DNA from: Paramarasmius palmivorus
Lineage: Eukaryota; Basidiomycota; Agaricomycetes; Agaricales; Marasmiaceae
Direction of reading: 5' to 3'
Assembly: GCA_037176845.1 (NCBI GenBank)
Contig: JAYKXP010000017.1
Span: forward strand, 310,001 to 374,000
DNA: 64,000 nucleotides
Under the pieces are notes generated by a model. It worked only from the letters and a program-made list of their open reading frames with translations, was not told where the DNA came from and made no database searches. Below are positions 11,988 through 23,630 of this stretch, piece by piece (the first letter of the stretch is position 1; every line of letters begins with the position of its first letter). The translations under genes were made by a program, and so were the position numbers.

Positions 11988-14861
11988 CTACGCAATGTCG
12001 CCATAGAATACACCCCGGCCACCTCCAACGACGTAAACACTGGAATGACCCACATAATCAGTGATATAAACTTTGGATCAAAGCAAGAATACGCACCGTC
12101 CGTAGATTCTGGGGTCAGCAGTGATTGGGTTGCTGTTAATGGCACCAAAGCCATGCTGGGCGTCGTTAATCTTGACCCATGTCTTGCCCTGGTCGTCGCT
12201 TCGGAAGTAACCCAGACCGCTGATGTTGGCGGCAGCGTAGAGAGCAGGGTAGCCTCCAGATGATTTCGGTGCTCCCAATGCAACAGACCATGCCTGGCTC
12301 ACTCCAGACACGGCGGTGAAGGTCTTGCCCGAGTCGGTGGAGTGGAAGATACCGGTGTCAGTCGAGACCCAGACATCTCCCGTCGTTCCAGTATTGACAG
12401 CGATTTCGACAATTGAGGTCGATGAACCTAGTGAACCGGCAGTCTTGCTGAACGAGCTTCCTCCGTTGGTACTGATGTAGAATCTGGAAAGAAATTAAGG
12501 AGAGAAGGAGAAAGGTTACTTAAGGGACCTACGAGCTGCCAGACCCAGCATAGAAAATGTTGTTATCTTTCTTGTCCGAGGTAATGACAGCGTCTGTGGG
12601 TAGAGAAGAGACTGAGGTGAAGGTTGATTGGTCTTTGGACACCAAAACGCCTTGTCCGCTGGCCGTACTCCACAGGATGATATTACCGTTGGCAGAGAGT
12701 GCGACCTTCCCTCCCTGTACACCATCAGGGGCACCGTAGTGTTGATACCTATCTGTCGAGTCAGCATATTGTAGCGTGATCGAAAGTCCAACGCACCAGG
12801 AGGCACCAGAGGTGGAGGATAGAGCGACCTGCTTAGTTTGACTACAAAGTTATCTGTAAGATATAGAGCATGAGGCATTGACCATAAACATACCCGCTGC
12901 TGTCAGTTCCGATTCGCACAATGTTCGTAGGATTGTTGCCAGCGTAGTCAATGTCAGCGGACGTAGCCCATTCGGGATCTATAGAGAGACGAAACGTTGT
13001 TTATTCATCAGCCACTCAAGACGAAAAAGACATGAATTGACCCACCTTGGAAACGAACTGTCGGTGCCTTGTCAAGGTCGTTGTGGGCGAAGCCTGTCAC
13101 AGAGAAAGTCACTAAAGAGATGCCATGAAACATCGGTAAAACATACCACAGTTATCGCCAACAGCGGACAAAAGATGTGGGCCAGTGGGAGGTGAAATTA
13201 TGCCCAAGACAGCAGTCTCTTCAATTCCGTCTGCAAGCGACTTGAGTGTGACAGTTCCTCCGTTGTCCCAGTTTAGCAGATCGTGGCCGCCAAATATAGT
13301 TGCACCAGTTCCATAAAGCCAGTGGTTGGAATCGAAGGGATCAATCTGAAGGCCTTCCATCATCCATCCGGTCTGTAAACCTTCGGTGGTCAAGGTCGAT
13401 GGAGAGGGACCAAGCCAGGGTGCAAGCGAAATATCATATTTGTACTTTTTCTGGAGTGTTGGGTACGAAGTCCATTGCCAAATCGGCGTCCAAGAGGCAC
13501 CTCCGTTGGTAGAACGGAAGATGTTACCATCGGGCCACCAGCTGTTAAGAGCTGAGAGAAGGATGGTCAGGATATGATTTACACTCGATATGTAATGATA
13601 TCGCACCTGCCACCATGAACGTACCAGGTTTCTGAGCATCGAGAGCAATACCGCCGAAACCGAAGTACAAGTCGCCTCCAGAAACGGGCGTAATGTCGGA
13701 CCAAGTGCGAGAACTAATGTTATATTTATGAAGTGCACCCATCGTACCGTCGTAGGGTCCAGCGCCATCAGAGTATGATACGTATAGAGATTTCTCGGTG
13801 GGCGAGATGACACCCTTGTGAGGAAGGAACCTAGTTTGTTGACCAGGCACAGCAGACCCTAATGAATGTCGTCAGTTGGTAGTCGCTATCAACTCGTCAT
13901 ACCCACATGATGACCCAGCATTCTCTGAGACGAAGATGTTTGAAGTGCCGTTGCTAGCAACACCAACAAAAATGCGTGGTGTCGCGCTGCCAGAAGAGCC
14001 GGATGACTTATCGAAAGTCACGAACGCCACACCAATCTTATCGCTGTTGTATCCCTGGCTGTCCGATGGGTCAGGAACAAAGGTTCCTATCCGAGAGTGA
14101 GTAGTCGATATAAGCAGGAGTGGTAAGGACTTACCAGTATTCGGAAGACTAGAAATCTTCGACCAAGTTTTGCCCTTGTCGGATGACTTCCAGAGACCGT
14201 TTCCACTCCTTGCTCCGAATAGCAAAACATTGTTGTTGTTAGGATCTACTGCCAAACGCTAGAGAATGAACTAATGTGAATAACGAGTGCGGTGTTGTTC
14301 AAGTCAACTTACCTCTCCCATACCCCGACCGGGCATGTTGCCGCCGACTTTGAAAGGAAGTGCCACTTCGCTGAAACTATCTCCGTAGTTGTCTGAGATC
14401 AGGATTTTACCGTTATAAGGATCCCAGTAGTTTGTATAAAGACCGACTGCCTGTCGCGTTCCTCAGTATCATACTCTCGTGTCGTTGAGATGTTTTCGTA
14501 CCATGTACAGACGATTAGGCTCCACGGGATCGGTAGCCAACGCGTCGACGCCCCAGTAATTAGACTGCACGCCAATGGCCCAGTCCAGTAAGGGAGTCCA
14601 TGAATCATCCGAGTTGAGCCTGTAAGCACCACCGATATCCGTTCTTGCGTACGCGACTCCCTTCTTGGATGGGTTGAAGATAATGTTCTGTGAATGACAG
14701 TTGTCAGCACGGGTCCATTTTCCCCCGAGGACACGACATACGGGCACGAATCCACCTCCGCCTCCGATCTTAACGTTCTTCCATTTGTAGGCCTGAGAGT
14801 CGACCGCAAGCACAAGGGGTGCAGCCAAGAAGCCCAACACCGACAACGAGATGACCCGCAT
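11988..14861 (-). CDS. Secreted GH74 xyloglucanase / oligoxyloglucan-specific enzyme
   Basis: This extracellular glycoside hydrolase cuts the beta-1,4-glucan backbone of plant xyloglucan. The start at 14861 gives a signal peptide (MRVISLSVLGFLAAPLVLA) followed by YKWKNVKIGGGGGFVP, the usual GH74 N-terminus. Many exons spell a two-domain beta-propeller with repeated Asp-box-like motifs (SSDKGKTWS, SDDQGKTWV). Two regions carry the family's catalytic aspartates: YARTDIGGAYR near the N-terminus and GLQIDPFDSNHWLYGTG in the middle. The last intron removes the bases after RIYGR. The final exon reads VYVVGGGRGVFYGDIA, with the stop at 11988-11990. The mature protein is about 740 residues and has no carbohydrate-binding module at the C-terminus. 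A TATA-like TTATAAG lies about 50 bp upstream. The sequence alone does not tell endo- from exo-action. Confidence 0.93.
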
Positions 14862-15654
14862 TATGACAGTAGTGAGGGTGGATCTGAGTATCTTACTGTG
14901 GGTCGACGGCTTATAAGCTCGAGAGAAATGGTGCGCATGTTACACCAGCATGAAAGGACCGAAAAATTTGCGAAATCTCGTTAATTGACGCCGAAGTTTA
15001 GGCTTGGAAATTTTTATTAGCAACTGATGTATGATGAAAGCTGTTGGTGTACCTGAACAACGTCTAATTCAGACCATCCGTTCATTCTCCAAGCTCTGGG
15101 AAATAAGGACGAGAAAATGGGAGGTACCGTGTTGGTGGAGGAGCGGGCTTGAGAGGTATGACCTCGTGTTCCCACGCTTGTATGTCCACGAAAGTTTCTA
15201 CTCCTAATTACGCTCACTCTACTGGTACAAAATGCTCCCAGTCAGAACTCGGGGACCTGTATGTATGCGACTCCGAATGGCGGACCGCTCACTAACTATA
15301 TTACGACGCGCTGTGCCTGAAGGCTGGCTGAAGTTGCACACTGAAGAGTTTTCTCTGTTCCGATGAACACCCGAAATGTTTTATGCAGCCATAATCAGAA
15401 GGGCATCGGTCTTCCTCTTTCGCATAGAATATGTCCCATGACGATAATCAGCAAGCTCAAGCATCGGACCGCGTCCAAGAGTCAGAAGAGGAGACTTGGT
15501 TCTAGTGCTCTCGCGTCAAATCCAGTATCTCTTTCCCTTGGTTCGTAATAATACGCAAGTCCTGACATGATCCACGCCAGAGATGTTACAGAAGACTAGT
15601 TATCATGAATAAACATCGGCATAATGATGACTGTCCAGGCAATGAAACGTACTT
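14862..15654. other. Intergenic, 793 bp
   Basis: This gap holds the GH74 promoter at its left end and the 3-prime flank of ECO1 at its right end. I see no other coding or RNA signal. Confidence 0.6.
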
Positions 15655-16697
15655 CTACTCTTGGTCTTCATCATATATCCGCACACCTCCTCCACCCCAG
15701 TCCCGCATCAGAGCCAACCCATCTCCTGTCGTCTGCGAGAATGCCACCTGACCACTTCTTGGATCCAGGACACAACCGTGCACGAACGTTCGCGCGGCTG
15801 CTGACAACAGCCTGCTCGCGATGCCTTGTCTGCGATGCGCGGAGGGTACGAATATTCGAGGTATCCCTAAAGACGTCGGCAATGGGGTTGGATAGCAGAA
15901 TATGCCAGAGCTAGAGTCTACCACGACCAGTTCCTGTGTCACACCATCATCTTCCTTTGATATCGACACAGAGGACGAAGGTGCAACTTCCATGGCAGTG
16001 GAAATGTGTTGTGCGACGATGCATCCGGCGATCTGCTCTTTCAGGGCAGATGTAGATGAAGCTGGTAGTAAGAAGAGGTAGACTTTAGACTTGCGTAGGA
16101 TGGTTGGCGACAAGGGTGGTGCAGAAAGTGTTGCATTCATTAGATCGTATAAAGAATTCAACTTGACGACCTTTCAGCACTTTGACTGTATTTCGTGAAA
16201 AGAGAACACACCTTGGTCCCAATTTTACCGCCAGCGTCTGCTTTGACACACACGATCCGACCCTTCTTTCCACTTTTAAGCCGAATCGCCGTGTCAACTT
16301 CCAAAAGGCCCTCTTTGTCTTTCTCTCTTTCTTCCTCTCTGCCCCATTCCATCCCCTTCCTCACGCGTGTGCAATGGACCCGGTGCAAGGATTCATCTTC
16401 CTCAGCACCTCTTGTATACGACATGTTGCATAACGAGCATTTCCTAAGAATGGGCTGATCAACGCAAAAATGAAGCTGCGTCAAGGTCTTCTGCTTTGGT
16501 TTGTCCTTGCTCTTGGGAGCAAGTTTGGTTCTCTTGGATGGGCGATTGTCGTGTGCAGAAAGATTCGTAGCTCCGAGGTTTCTCTTCGTACCAGTGGCAG
16601 GGGCTGGAGGAGATGATGGAATGGAAGTAGGAGATGACGGCGGAAAGGGCGTTCTGTTCGTTTTGGAGCCGTAAGTTCGTTTTACCTTCAAAGACAT
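15655..16697 (-). CDS. ECO1: Cohesin acetyltransferase ECO1/CTF7 (ESCO family)
   Basis: This nuclear enzyme acetylates the SMC3 subunit of cohesin during S phase to establish sister-chromatid cohesion. The chosen start at 16697 gives MSLKVKRTYGSK, the KRTYG-type opening common in ESCO proteins. An upstream in-frame Met at 16808 adds an unconserved leader and is less likely. In order come a basic disordered region, a PIP-box-like QKTLTQLHF for PCNA, and a C2H2 zinc finger (CSLCNMSYTRGAEEDESLHRVHC, Cys-x2-Cys and His-x3-His/Cys spacing). After a 41-nt intron (16171-16211) comes the acetyltransferase domain, with RIFVPSAHRRQGIASRLLSAA for acetyl-CoA and FSQTTGDGLALMRDW. The protein ends RIYDEDQE. 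At about 330 residues it is a compact fungal form. Confidence 0.93.
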
Positions 16698-16919
16698 GAT
16701 GGTTAAGAAGCAAAAGCAATCAACAATCGCGTCATGACGCGACGCGCTCAGCCTTTGCGTCACATGATCACGATGTTTCACACAGCGAACTATCAATGAT
16801 ACTATCAACGCTCTTTTGGAGTTTCTTGCGTGTTTAATTCCATTGCGTGTTTTAAAAAATAAATATACAAGTAAAAAAAACGGTAACAGTTAGCATAACA
16901 GACTCATTCCACCGCAAAA

Positions 16920-19900
16920 TCACGATGAAGTCCAAGCTGTGACTGTCGAAGCAAATCCTGAATAGCCAAAAAGTAAGGCACTATCGAGGACCCAAACGTG
17001 GCTACGTACCATTGATATTGTCCGCTTGGTTAATGACGCCTTGGGTCCCAACACTCACTTGGAATGTAGTGGCGACAGTGGACAGACTGTAAATGCTAAC
17101 TTGCGACTGGTTATCTATGCTAACAATTTGTTCTTGGCAATTGCGTGTATCAAGGCAGCCTTGAGTGTAATCCTGATGCAGATATGAGTGTCTACACAGA
17201 AATACGAACAAAGACACGTACGGTGAAGAAACTGTACAAGCCCGCGCCTAATGGTTTAAATTGAGCCCAAGGATAGTATAATAGTAGTTCTTGAACCCAC
17301 CAAACACAATGATATCGTCAGAGTTGACGACCCTAAGTGCCCAAGCGCCACCGCCGAAGCTGGTTGGGTCGTGGAAATCAGAGTTGGTTTCGAAGGGAGC
17401 AGGAGCGACAGGAGTTGGCTGGTAGTAGGGCTACTCGCGTTCCGTCAGTACGTATACTGTTAAACATTTTGGTGACACAAACAGTTTCAGTTTGAATCAA
17501 GCCCATCCAGTGATTCTTTGCGTTGACAAGCTGATACTGGTAAAGAACATGGTGCTCGGCTGTGTGAGATCAAATAGGTGAGACCTTTGTGAGGAATGAA
17601 TAACTTATTAAATAGAACGTACATCCTAGAAAGACCGTTAGGACTTGATAACTTGATCAGATGCGGTGTACTTACCAGTACCGATCATCCACACTGGTCC
17701 TGCAGATTCTGATAGTATACCGCGACCGGAGTATATTGAGATTTGATCCTCGCCTGCTTCGTCGAGATTGTGGTCTGCAAGCCACACCCAGGTGCCCTAT
17801 TCAAGGACTAAGCTAAGAGCTCCCTTCACGGAAATGAAGCCTCTATATTTACCTCGAGATACGCGGTCGAGGAGGGTGTCAAGTGCAAACCGAGGAAGGC
17901 TGCGTAGCAGTTGTCGAATCCCCCAGCACCGGTCTTTGGGCAGTTTCCTTCCAGATTAGAACCAGCGGCTTCGTTGCACGATGAGCTGCCGTGAAACAAC
18001 TAAGACATTATAGCCCACTTACTTCCGCCGAGCCTGTTGTGCGGGATGAGCAGTTTTCTACAAAACGCTCTGAAGGGCACTCACCTGAGCTGTGTGTCCC
18101 ATGTTCCGGCTCCGCCGGGATTACCATCAGGCTCCCTAATATTCCATTCTACAACAATTGCGCCAGGCGCTTCGTGGGAGTGTCAGAACAGTTTGTGAAG
18201 GACTGTCGGTGACTACGCTTACCAGGCCCAATGGTAGTCAACAACATATCACTGATCTCGAGTATCCCTTGCGAACCGGGCTCTCCAACTCGTATAACAG
18301 GAATGGGATTATTGACATCTTGGAAAGCTGCTCCACGACCCGCAATAGCAGACCAGGCCTCTCCGACCATTTGAGTACCTGCAGGTATCGTCACAGTGGA
18401 TGTGACGACATAGGTACCGGCTGGGAAGAACAAAATCTTGCAGCCAGCATACTACAGATGGGGTGAGCCTATGTGACAGGCGAGGAATAGACGACACACC
18501 TTCTCAAACACGGCTTTGAGTGCATCGGTATCGTCAGAGGTACCATCGCCTCTGGCACCCTCATCTTTAACGCTAATAATCTGGTCCAACTTGTATGCAA
18601 TCGAGTTAGAAGGGGGTAGGTTGGACGTGGAGGGTCACCTACAGCGTACGATTCGTATTGAGGGCGTGGCCTGCTGAATATACGCCCGGCTCCGTCAAGA
18701 AGAACGGCAGGTTTATTAGGAGCAGGAATGTCGCCTTGAGTGAATCTGCCGCCGCTTGCTGAGCCTGTGTACACGTTTCCTTGCGCCCACGACGCGATTG
18801 TGGTCGACCCCCCGGCCAGAACTGTTGCTCCGCCCACAACGCCCACAGCTGTCGGAACGTTGTTTAACCTCGCATTATTGATTACTAAAGATCCAGCGAG
18901 CGAGCCAGTGCTTGGTTGAGATGTCCGGACAAAAATTGGTGTGTTGGTAACAGTTGCATCGATGATGGCTTCACAATCAATCAGAGTCCATGAAGAAGGT
19001 ATTTGGATGAAGGTTTGACGAACCTTCTGCACCCACAGTCTAGTGATAAGTAAGTATCGGATTGATGTCTGAGAGACCTTGACGATACTGACCTGAGTGT
19101 CTTGAGTTAATCCACCAGTCAGGATGTCAAAACCGACCTTCAGATATACGATGTCAGCACGGCCCTTGAAACTGGTCACTTTGGCTCACTTGACAATTAT
19201 TAATGGTAATTCCCTGGAAGGTCCACCCTGTCCAGAGTTGTTAAATCATGTTTCAATATACACGATCGCTCTCACCCCAATTCCAAGCCGCGAAAACGGC
19301 AGTGTCAGCATCATTAACAGTGACGTTGCGAACAGTAAACCTTCCACACATTGAGCAGGTAGATATTGAACAATAGGAGACGACTCACTGTTGATTTCCG
19401 ACCCACATGCCGAATTTCCCTGAGTAATGTCAGTCCAATAGCGCTTGCACATAACTTTCGGGGACCGACCTCCATTGAATATCAGGTCGCCCATAAAGCC
19501 ACCACTTTATATTGATCAACGAGGGGGCAATGTTCATGAATTGCTTTACACTTGCCTTCCATTTTCCATCCAAATACCTGTAATATCAGGCATTCAGGGT
19601 CGTCCGAATACTGGTGGAATAATTCCATACCTTGATGTGCATTGTTGGGCTCTCGGGACAGCTCAAAGACAATGTTGTACAGGCTGGTGGCCTGAGACAC
19701 TTGCCAGTGAATGCCGGTTCCTTGAGACCTTGAAGGATCTACCCTGTGTGGTGATGGTCCCTTCGATTATCAAGGATAGACCTATTATCCAATTTGACTA
19801 ACCGTCTAGTGTCTAATACAAAGTTTCGAACCGAACGGAAGCTGTCGAACAAGTCAGCGTGAGAACAGTGGCTAGGTATTGCGACGAACAAGTTATTCTG

Positions 19901-20674
19901 GTTTATATACCACTGGTCTCCACCTCCTCCGGGAATGTAACTTTGACGGTTATCAACATATGGAGCACGCTGTTAAATTTCAGCTACGCACGGGTCGGCA
20001 TCTAGACATCTCTTAGCCACCTAAAAATATTGCGACGATCGTAGACTCGGAACGCACCAATAATCGCCATTCCATCGAAATTAGCGGACGCCAATAACGT
20101 CGGAGGCTCTCTTGCATCACCAACCAATTGACTGTAATAATACGCGATGATTGGTGCTGATACCAGATATGTTCTACCAACGAATGTATCAGAAGACGCG
20201 GATGAAGGAGGCCTTCAATACAGTGCTCACCCCTTCGGGAAGTAAATGACTGCAGGAGTTGTACTGTAAAGGCAGAATGGTCAATTGAGACATTGTTCCA
20301 GGTATAAAGAACTCGAATTCACGTGGAAGATTTGCATGTGCCTCCTCCACATCGATTTCCGGATGAAATAGCGTTGCTATGGGCACGAGTGAGCATACGA
20401 GAGAATTGCGGAGACCTCGTACTCACTTAATTGCGACAGTATCGTCGGTAACACCATCTCCTTTTGCACCGAAGTCCTTGACGTTTCTGAATACCTGATA
20501 ACCTGCAGGGTCGGGGTTGAATGCTGAAATTCCCTGGTGTTCTATGCTTTCCAACCAGTATGGGTCGCCCGGCGCTGCTGTACCAGGACCGAGAGGGCTT
20601 GAGCATGCTGTACCCAATGATAGTGCATATGTAACACAAGCCAGCAATGTAGCCAGTAAAAGTGGTGGAAGCAT
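16920..20674 (-). CDS. Secreted GH55 exo-beta-1,3-glucanase, copy 2 (inverted paralogue)
   Basis: This is the second GH55 gene, on the opposite strand to copy 1 and very similar to it along its whole length. The start at 20674 gives the signal peptide MLPPLLLATLLACVTYALS. Then come GTACSSPLGPGTAAPGDPYW and NVKDFGAKGDGVTDDTVAI, nearly the same words as copy 1. The middle carries QATSLYNIVFELSREPNNAH and TNTPIFVRTSQPSTGSLAGS. The second beta-helix has TSTVTIPAGTQMVGEAW. The presumed catalytic segment AEHHVLYQYQLVNAKNHWM is kept, with its Glu codon at 17555-17557. The last exon gives GFASTVTAWTSS and stops at 16920-16922. I saw no frameshift or internal stop that splicing does not remove, so the copy looks functional. 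Copy 1 and copy 2 flank the ARH1, GH74 and ECO1 genes. Confidence 0.92.
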
Positions 20675-21786
20675 ATTGGGTGTTCAAGCAATCCGTGCAC
20701 AGAAAGCCGCGGGGAGCGAAATCTGGGAAGACAATTGGGAGGTTCCATTGTAGGGAGTTTTATAACTGAAGAGATCACGGAGACATAAGAGAATTCCATG
20801 AGTGGTATACATCCAGTACAAGCAAACCAGAACGCTCCGCGTGGCCAATGACGACAAGGCATCCAATGAACCGTGTTTTCCTTCGAAGCACGCATTGTCC
20901 TCAGCTGTTCCGCGTCCCAATCGAGCATTATGCTTTCCCAGAATCGGATCGAAGGAGCTTGGGACATTGCGGTTATTCTCCGGGTTGCATGGGATTTAGT
21001 TGATACCATGTGTAACATGCTGCCTTTAGCGACAAAGGACTTAGAATCTTTCAGGTGTTTGACCAGATGTACATGCTTGGCGCGTCGAGGGGAGGATAGT
21101 TCGACCTTTCTAGGATTGAGGACAGAGTATTCAGTCAAGTCATGATGCCACAACAGAACCGCTGAACGCACCAAAAAAAGCCCCTTCGATCATCCAAGTT
21201 CTTGCACCCGAAAGGCCAAGCGCCGCAATGCCATTTCCCATATGTCGAATAGCATTCTAGCGAATGTGAGTGTCCGCACCTTCGCGACGGGCCATGAGGA
21301 TTTCTGATGTGATCTTAAACACAGAATGAGGACGACGTTGTGACACCAATAGTAAGCTTATCAGGTTACAGACATACAAGGCAATTTTTTCCCGCCGCTA
21401 TCTTCGGTCTCTGAATTCCGGGCCGCGGCACCTGAAATTTTTGAGATAAACTATATCAGGAAATCCACGTGATCCGATTAGCCTTATACGGCATATCACT
21501 AAATATTTCAGGTGCCGTTTCGAAGGGTTTTCAGCTCAACTGAATTTCTGAATTTCTCATCGACACGGTGTGAGTGAAGACAGTTTGTTTCAGTCTTAGG
21601 TGTTAATTACAATTTGTTATGTATAAAATCTGATTAATTGATGCTACCGACGAGTCGACATCGTTGACGTCAAATATTGAATCACGGCGCCATCGCATTA
21701 TCATGAGCTACTGTACATACTGCTTAGATCCTTTAAGGGTGCTTCCTTCCTGCACGCAGAGAAGCTTCAATTTACTCCACCACAAC
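20675..21786. other. Intergenic, about 1.1 kb
   Basis: The left end is the promoter of GH55 copy 2. A 210-codon minus-strand frame (20542-21174) overlaps the first GH55 exon out of frame and has no recognisable domain, so I treat it as chance. The rest shows no coding signal. Confidence 0.6.
20758..20764 (-). promoter_or_regulatory. TATA box of GH55 gene 2
   Basis: TATAAAA on the minus strand lies about 84-90 bp upstream of the start codon at 20674, close to the spacing seen for GH55 copy 1. Confidence 0.55.
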
Positions 21787-23630
21787 TCACTTCGGTTCCC
21801 AACCTGAGCTAGCGTCATCAGTGGAAGAAAGCTTTCCTTCCCTGTCGCTGACCTCTGGCCAATTATCATCGAGATTCCTATTAGCTACAGCGTGACGGTC
21901 TTGAAGCTCGTGGGACTCGACATGCACGAATACTTCCGGGCGTTGGGAACCCAGACGTACTATGTTGTTCTGTGCAGACATACGTGGCGATTAGTAGGTT
22001 CATCCAAGTTTGAAATGAGAGACTGACCGTTTTAGTCCTTGTGCCACCAATAGTACTGATAGCCAATCCATTCGAGGAAGGCGTGTTCGGCTGCGAATGA
22101 CTGCGGGGCTGGCTTGAATCAAACGCCCAGCCGGAACGCGAGTTGAGGCTGCTCATCAGCGTGTTCGTATAGAGTTTGGCGAGCGGAAAATTGAATATCA
22201 GATGCCTAGGAAAGCCCATGAAGACCTCTCGCTACAAGATAGCGGTAAGGACACGTACAATCCAGTGGGCTGTGGGATGTAGAAGGATGGCGAGGCCAAG
22301 ACGTTAGTGATCAAGTTGGTATTAGAGAAAATTTCTTCATCACGCACGTCGGTCAAGAACATAACGAGGTCTACCAACGCACAGAGAGACGTGAGAACAC
22401 CAGTCTGGATGGTCACTGGTAACTGGCTTAAAATGGAACACAACACTGGCCCTTCGACAGACTCACTCCGGATAATGCGATCGACGAGGTCATCGGAGGC
22501 TTTGAAACCCGATTTATGTTTTTTCTGCGAAGGAACCCTGGGGTGAGTGAACGCTAAAAGTTTGGTTTTAAGATTACCCTATGAGATCATTAGTCAAAGA
22601 TCTTGCACGAAGAAGCAAGTGGACTCACAGGTATGCGACCAGGATGGCTGTTATAGCCGCATCGGCCAAACATTGCCCGACCAGCCAGACGAGGACTGAT
22701 GCCTAAAAGGGATGAATACGTGTCGCAAGACAAGGACAAGTGGGTACCTTGAACACTTGGAACTCGATAAATTTTGGATGGTTCAGGACCCCGACCGTAG
22801 TGCCGATGGACCCGCCTAAGATTCAAGCACGTCAGTGAAAGGCCGGCAACTTCAATGCACCAACGGTCTGTACCGAGTCCTGCTAGAGTACACATAATCA
22901 CAAGCAAGGCAAGCCACCAGCTTGAGGTTAGTACTTTGACGCGCCAAGCAAAAAAGAGCTGGACAAGGGTTGCAATAATCCCCTGGTGAAATCGATACTG
23001 AGCTGAATGAGATACGAGTATGCAACGCCACTCACAGTGAGGGCAGGGTCTACGACGTTCTGTAAGTTGCTCGTACGAAACAAGCATATAAGGAGACTCA
23101 CCGGTAGCAAAAACTTCCCCAGACCGAATCAGTATAAGTTACAATTACTTCAAATATTGACTCACCCCAGTCAGCGACCTCCAGATAGTGAGTGTCAGCT
23201 AGATCGGCATCGAATCAGCGTCGAAAGCAACTTATAGAGCAACAGGATAGAACCTACCAAAGTTCAGAATCAAAGAACTATACAGATATACCGCGATGAA
23301 TACCGTGTTCATGACGTTGAAAAAATACAAAAATGCGACCTAATCAACGATAAGAGGCATCTATTGACACAGAAATTCGACTCACGAAAAGCTTCATCCA
23401 GAGTTTGTCGCTAGTGTATGGCGTGTTAGTGAATCCCCGACCTTGAAACTTCTGTCACTCACTTCTTGAAAGTAGTCATGTACATATAAATCTGGGCAGT
23501 GACCACACCGAAAAGGAATATGTTGAACATGAACCCGATGTACATGGGCCCATGGCTGTTGAGAATGGGGTGAGCATAGTTCGAGCGTAGAAGTATCCAC
23601 TTACGCGACTTCAGCTGCTGTACTAGGCAT
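21787..23630 (-). CDS. DUF6534 integral membrane protein
   Basis: This is an Agaricomycete multi-helix membrane protein of unknown function, full length. The start at 23630 gives MPSTAAEVA and then an intron. The spliced protein continues HGPMYIGFMFNIFLFGVVTAQIYMYMTTFKKD, the typical first helix and linker of the family. Later segments are KLFVAFLYFFNVMNTVFIAVYLY, FFAWRVKVLTSSWWLALLVIM and VTIQTGVLTSLCALVDLVMFLTD. The diagnostic C-terminal motif HLIFNFPLAKLYTNTLMSSLNSRSGW follows. A cytosolic tail rich in Ser, Asn and charged residues ends SSGWEPK at TGA 21787-21789. About seven helices are expected. Such genes are very numerous in mushroom genomes. A role in sensing or transport has been guessed but is not established. 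Confidence 0.85.

Noticed and set aside
6328..20674. Biosynthetic (secondary metabolite) gene cluster
   Set aside because: No synthase, P450 or prenyltransferase is present. The genes are wall-degrading enzymes mixed with housekeeping genes.
20542..21174. 210-codon minus-strand open frame upstream of GH55 copy 2
   Set aside because: It overlaps the first GH55 exon in another frame, has no signal, domain or splice support, and covers the expected promoter including the TATA box.
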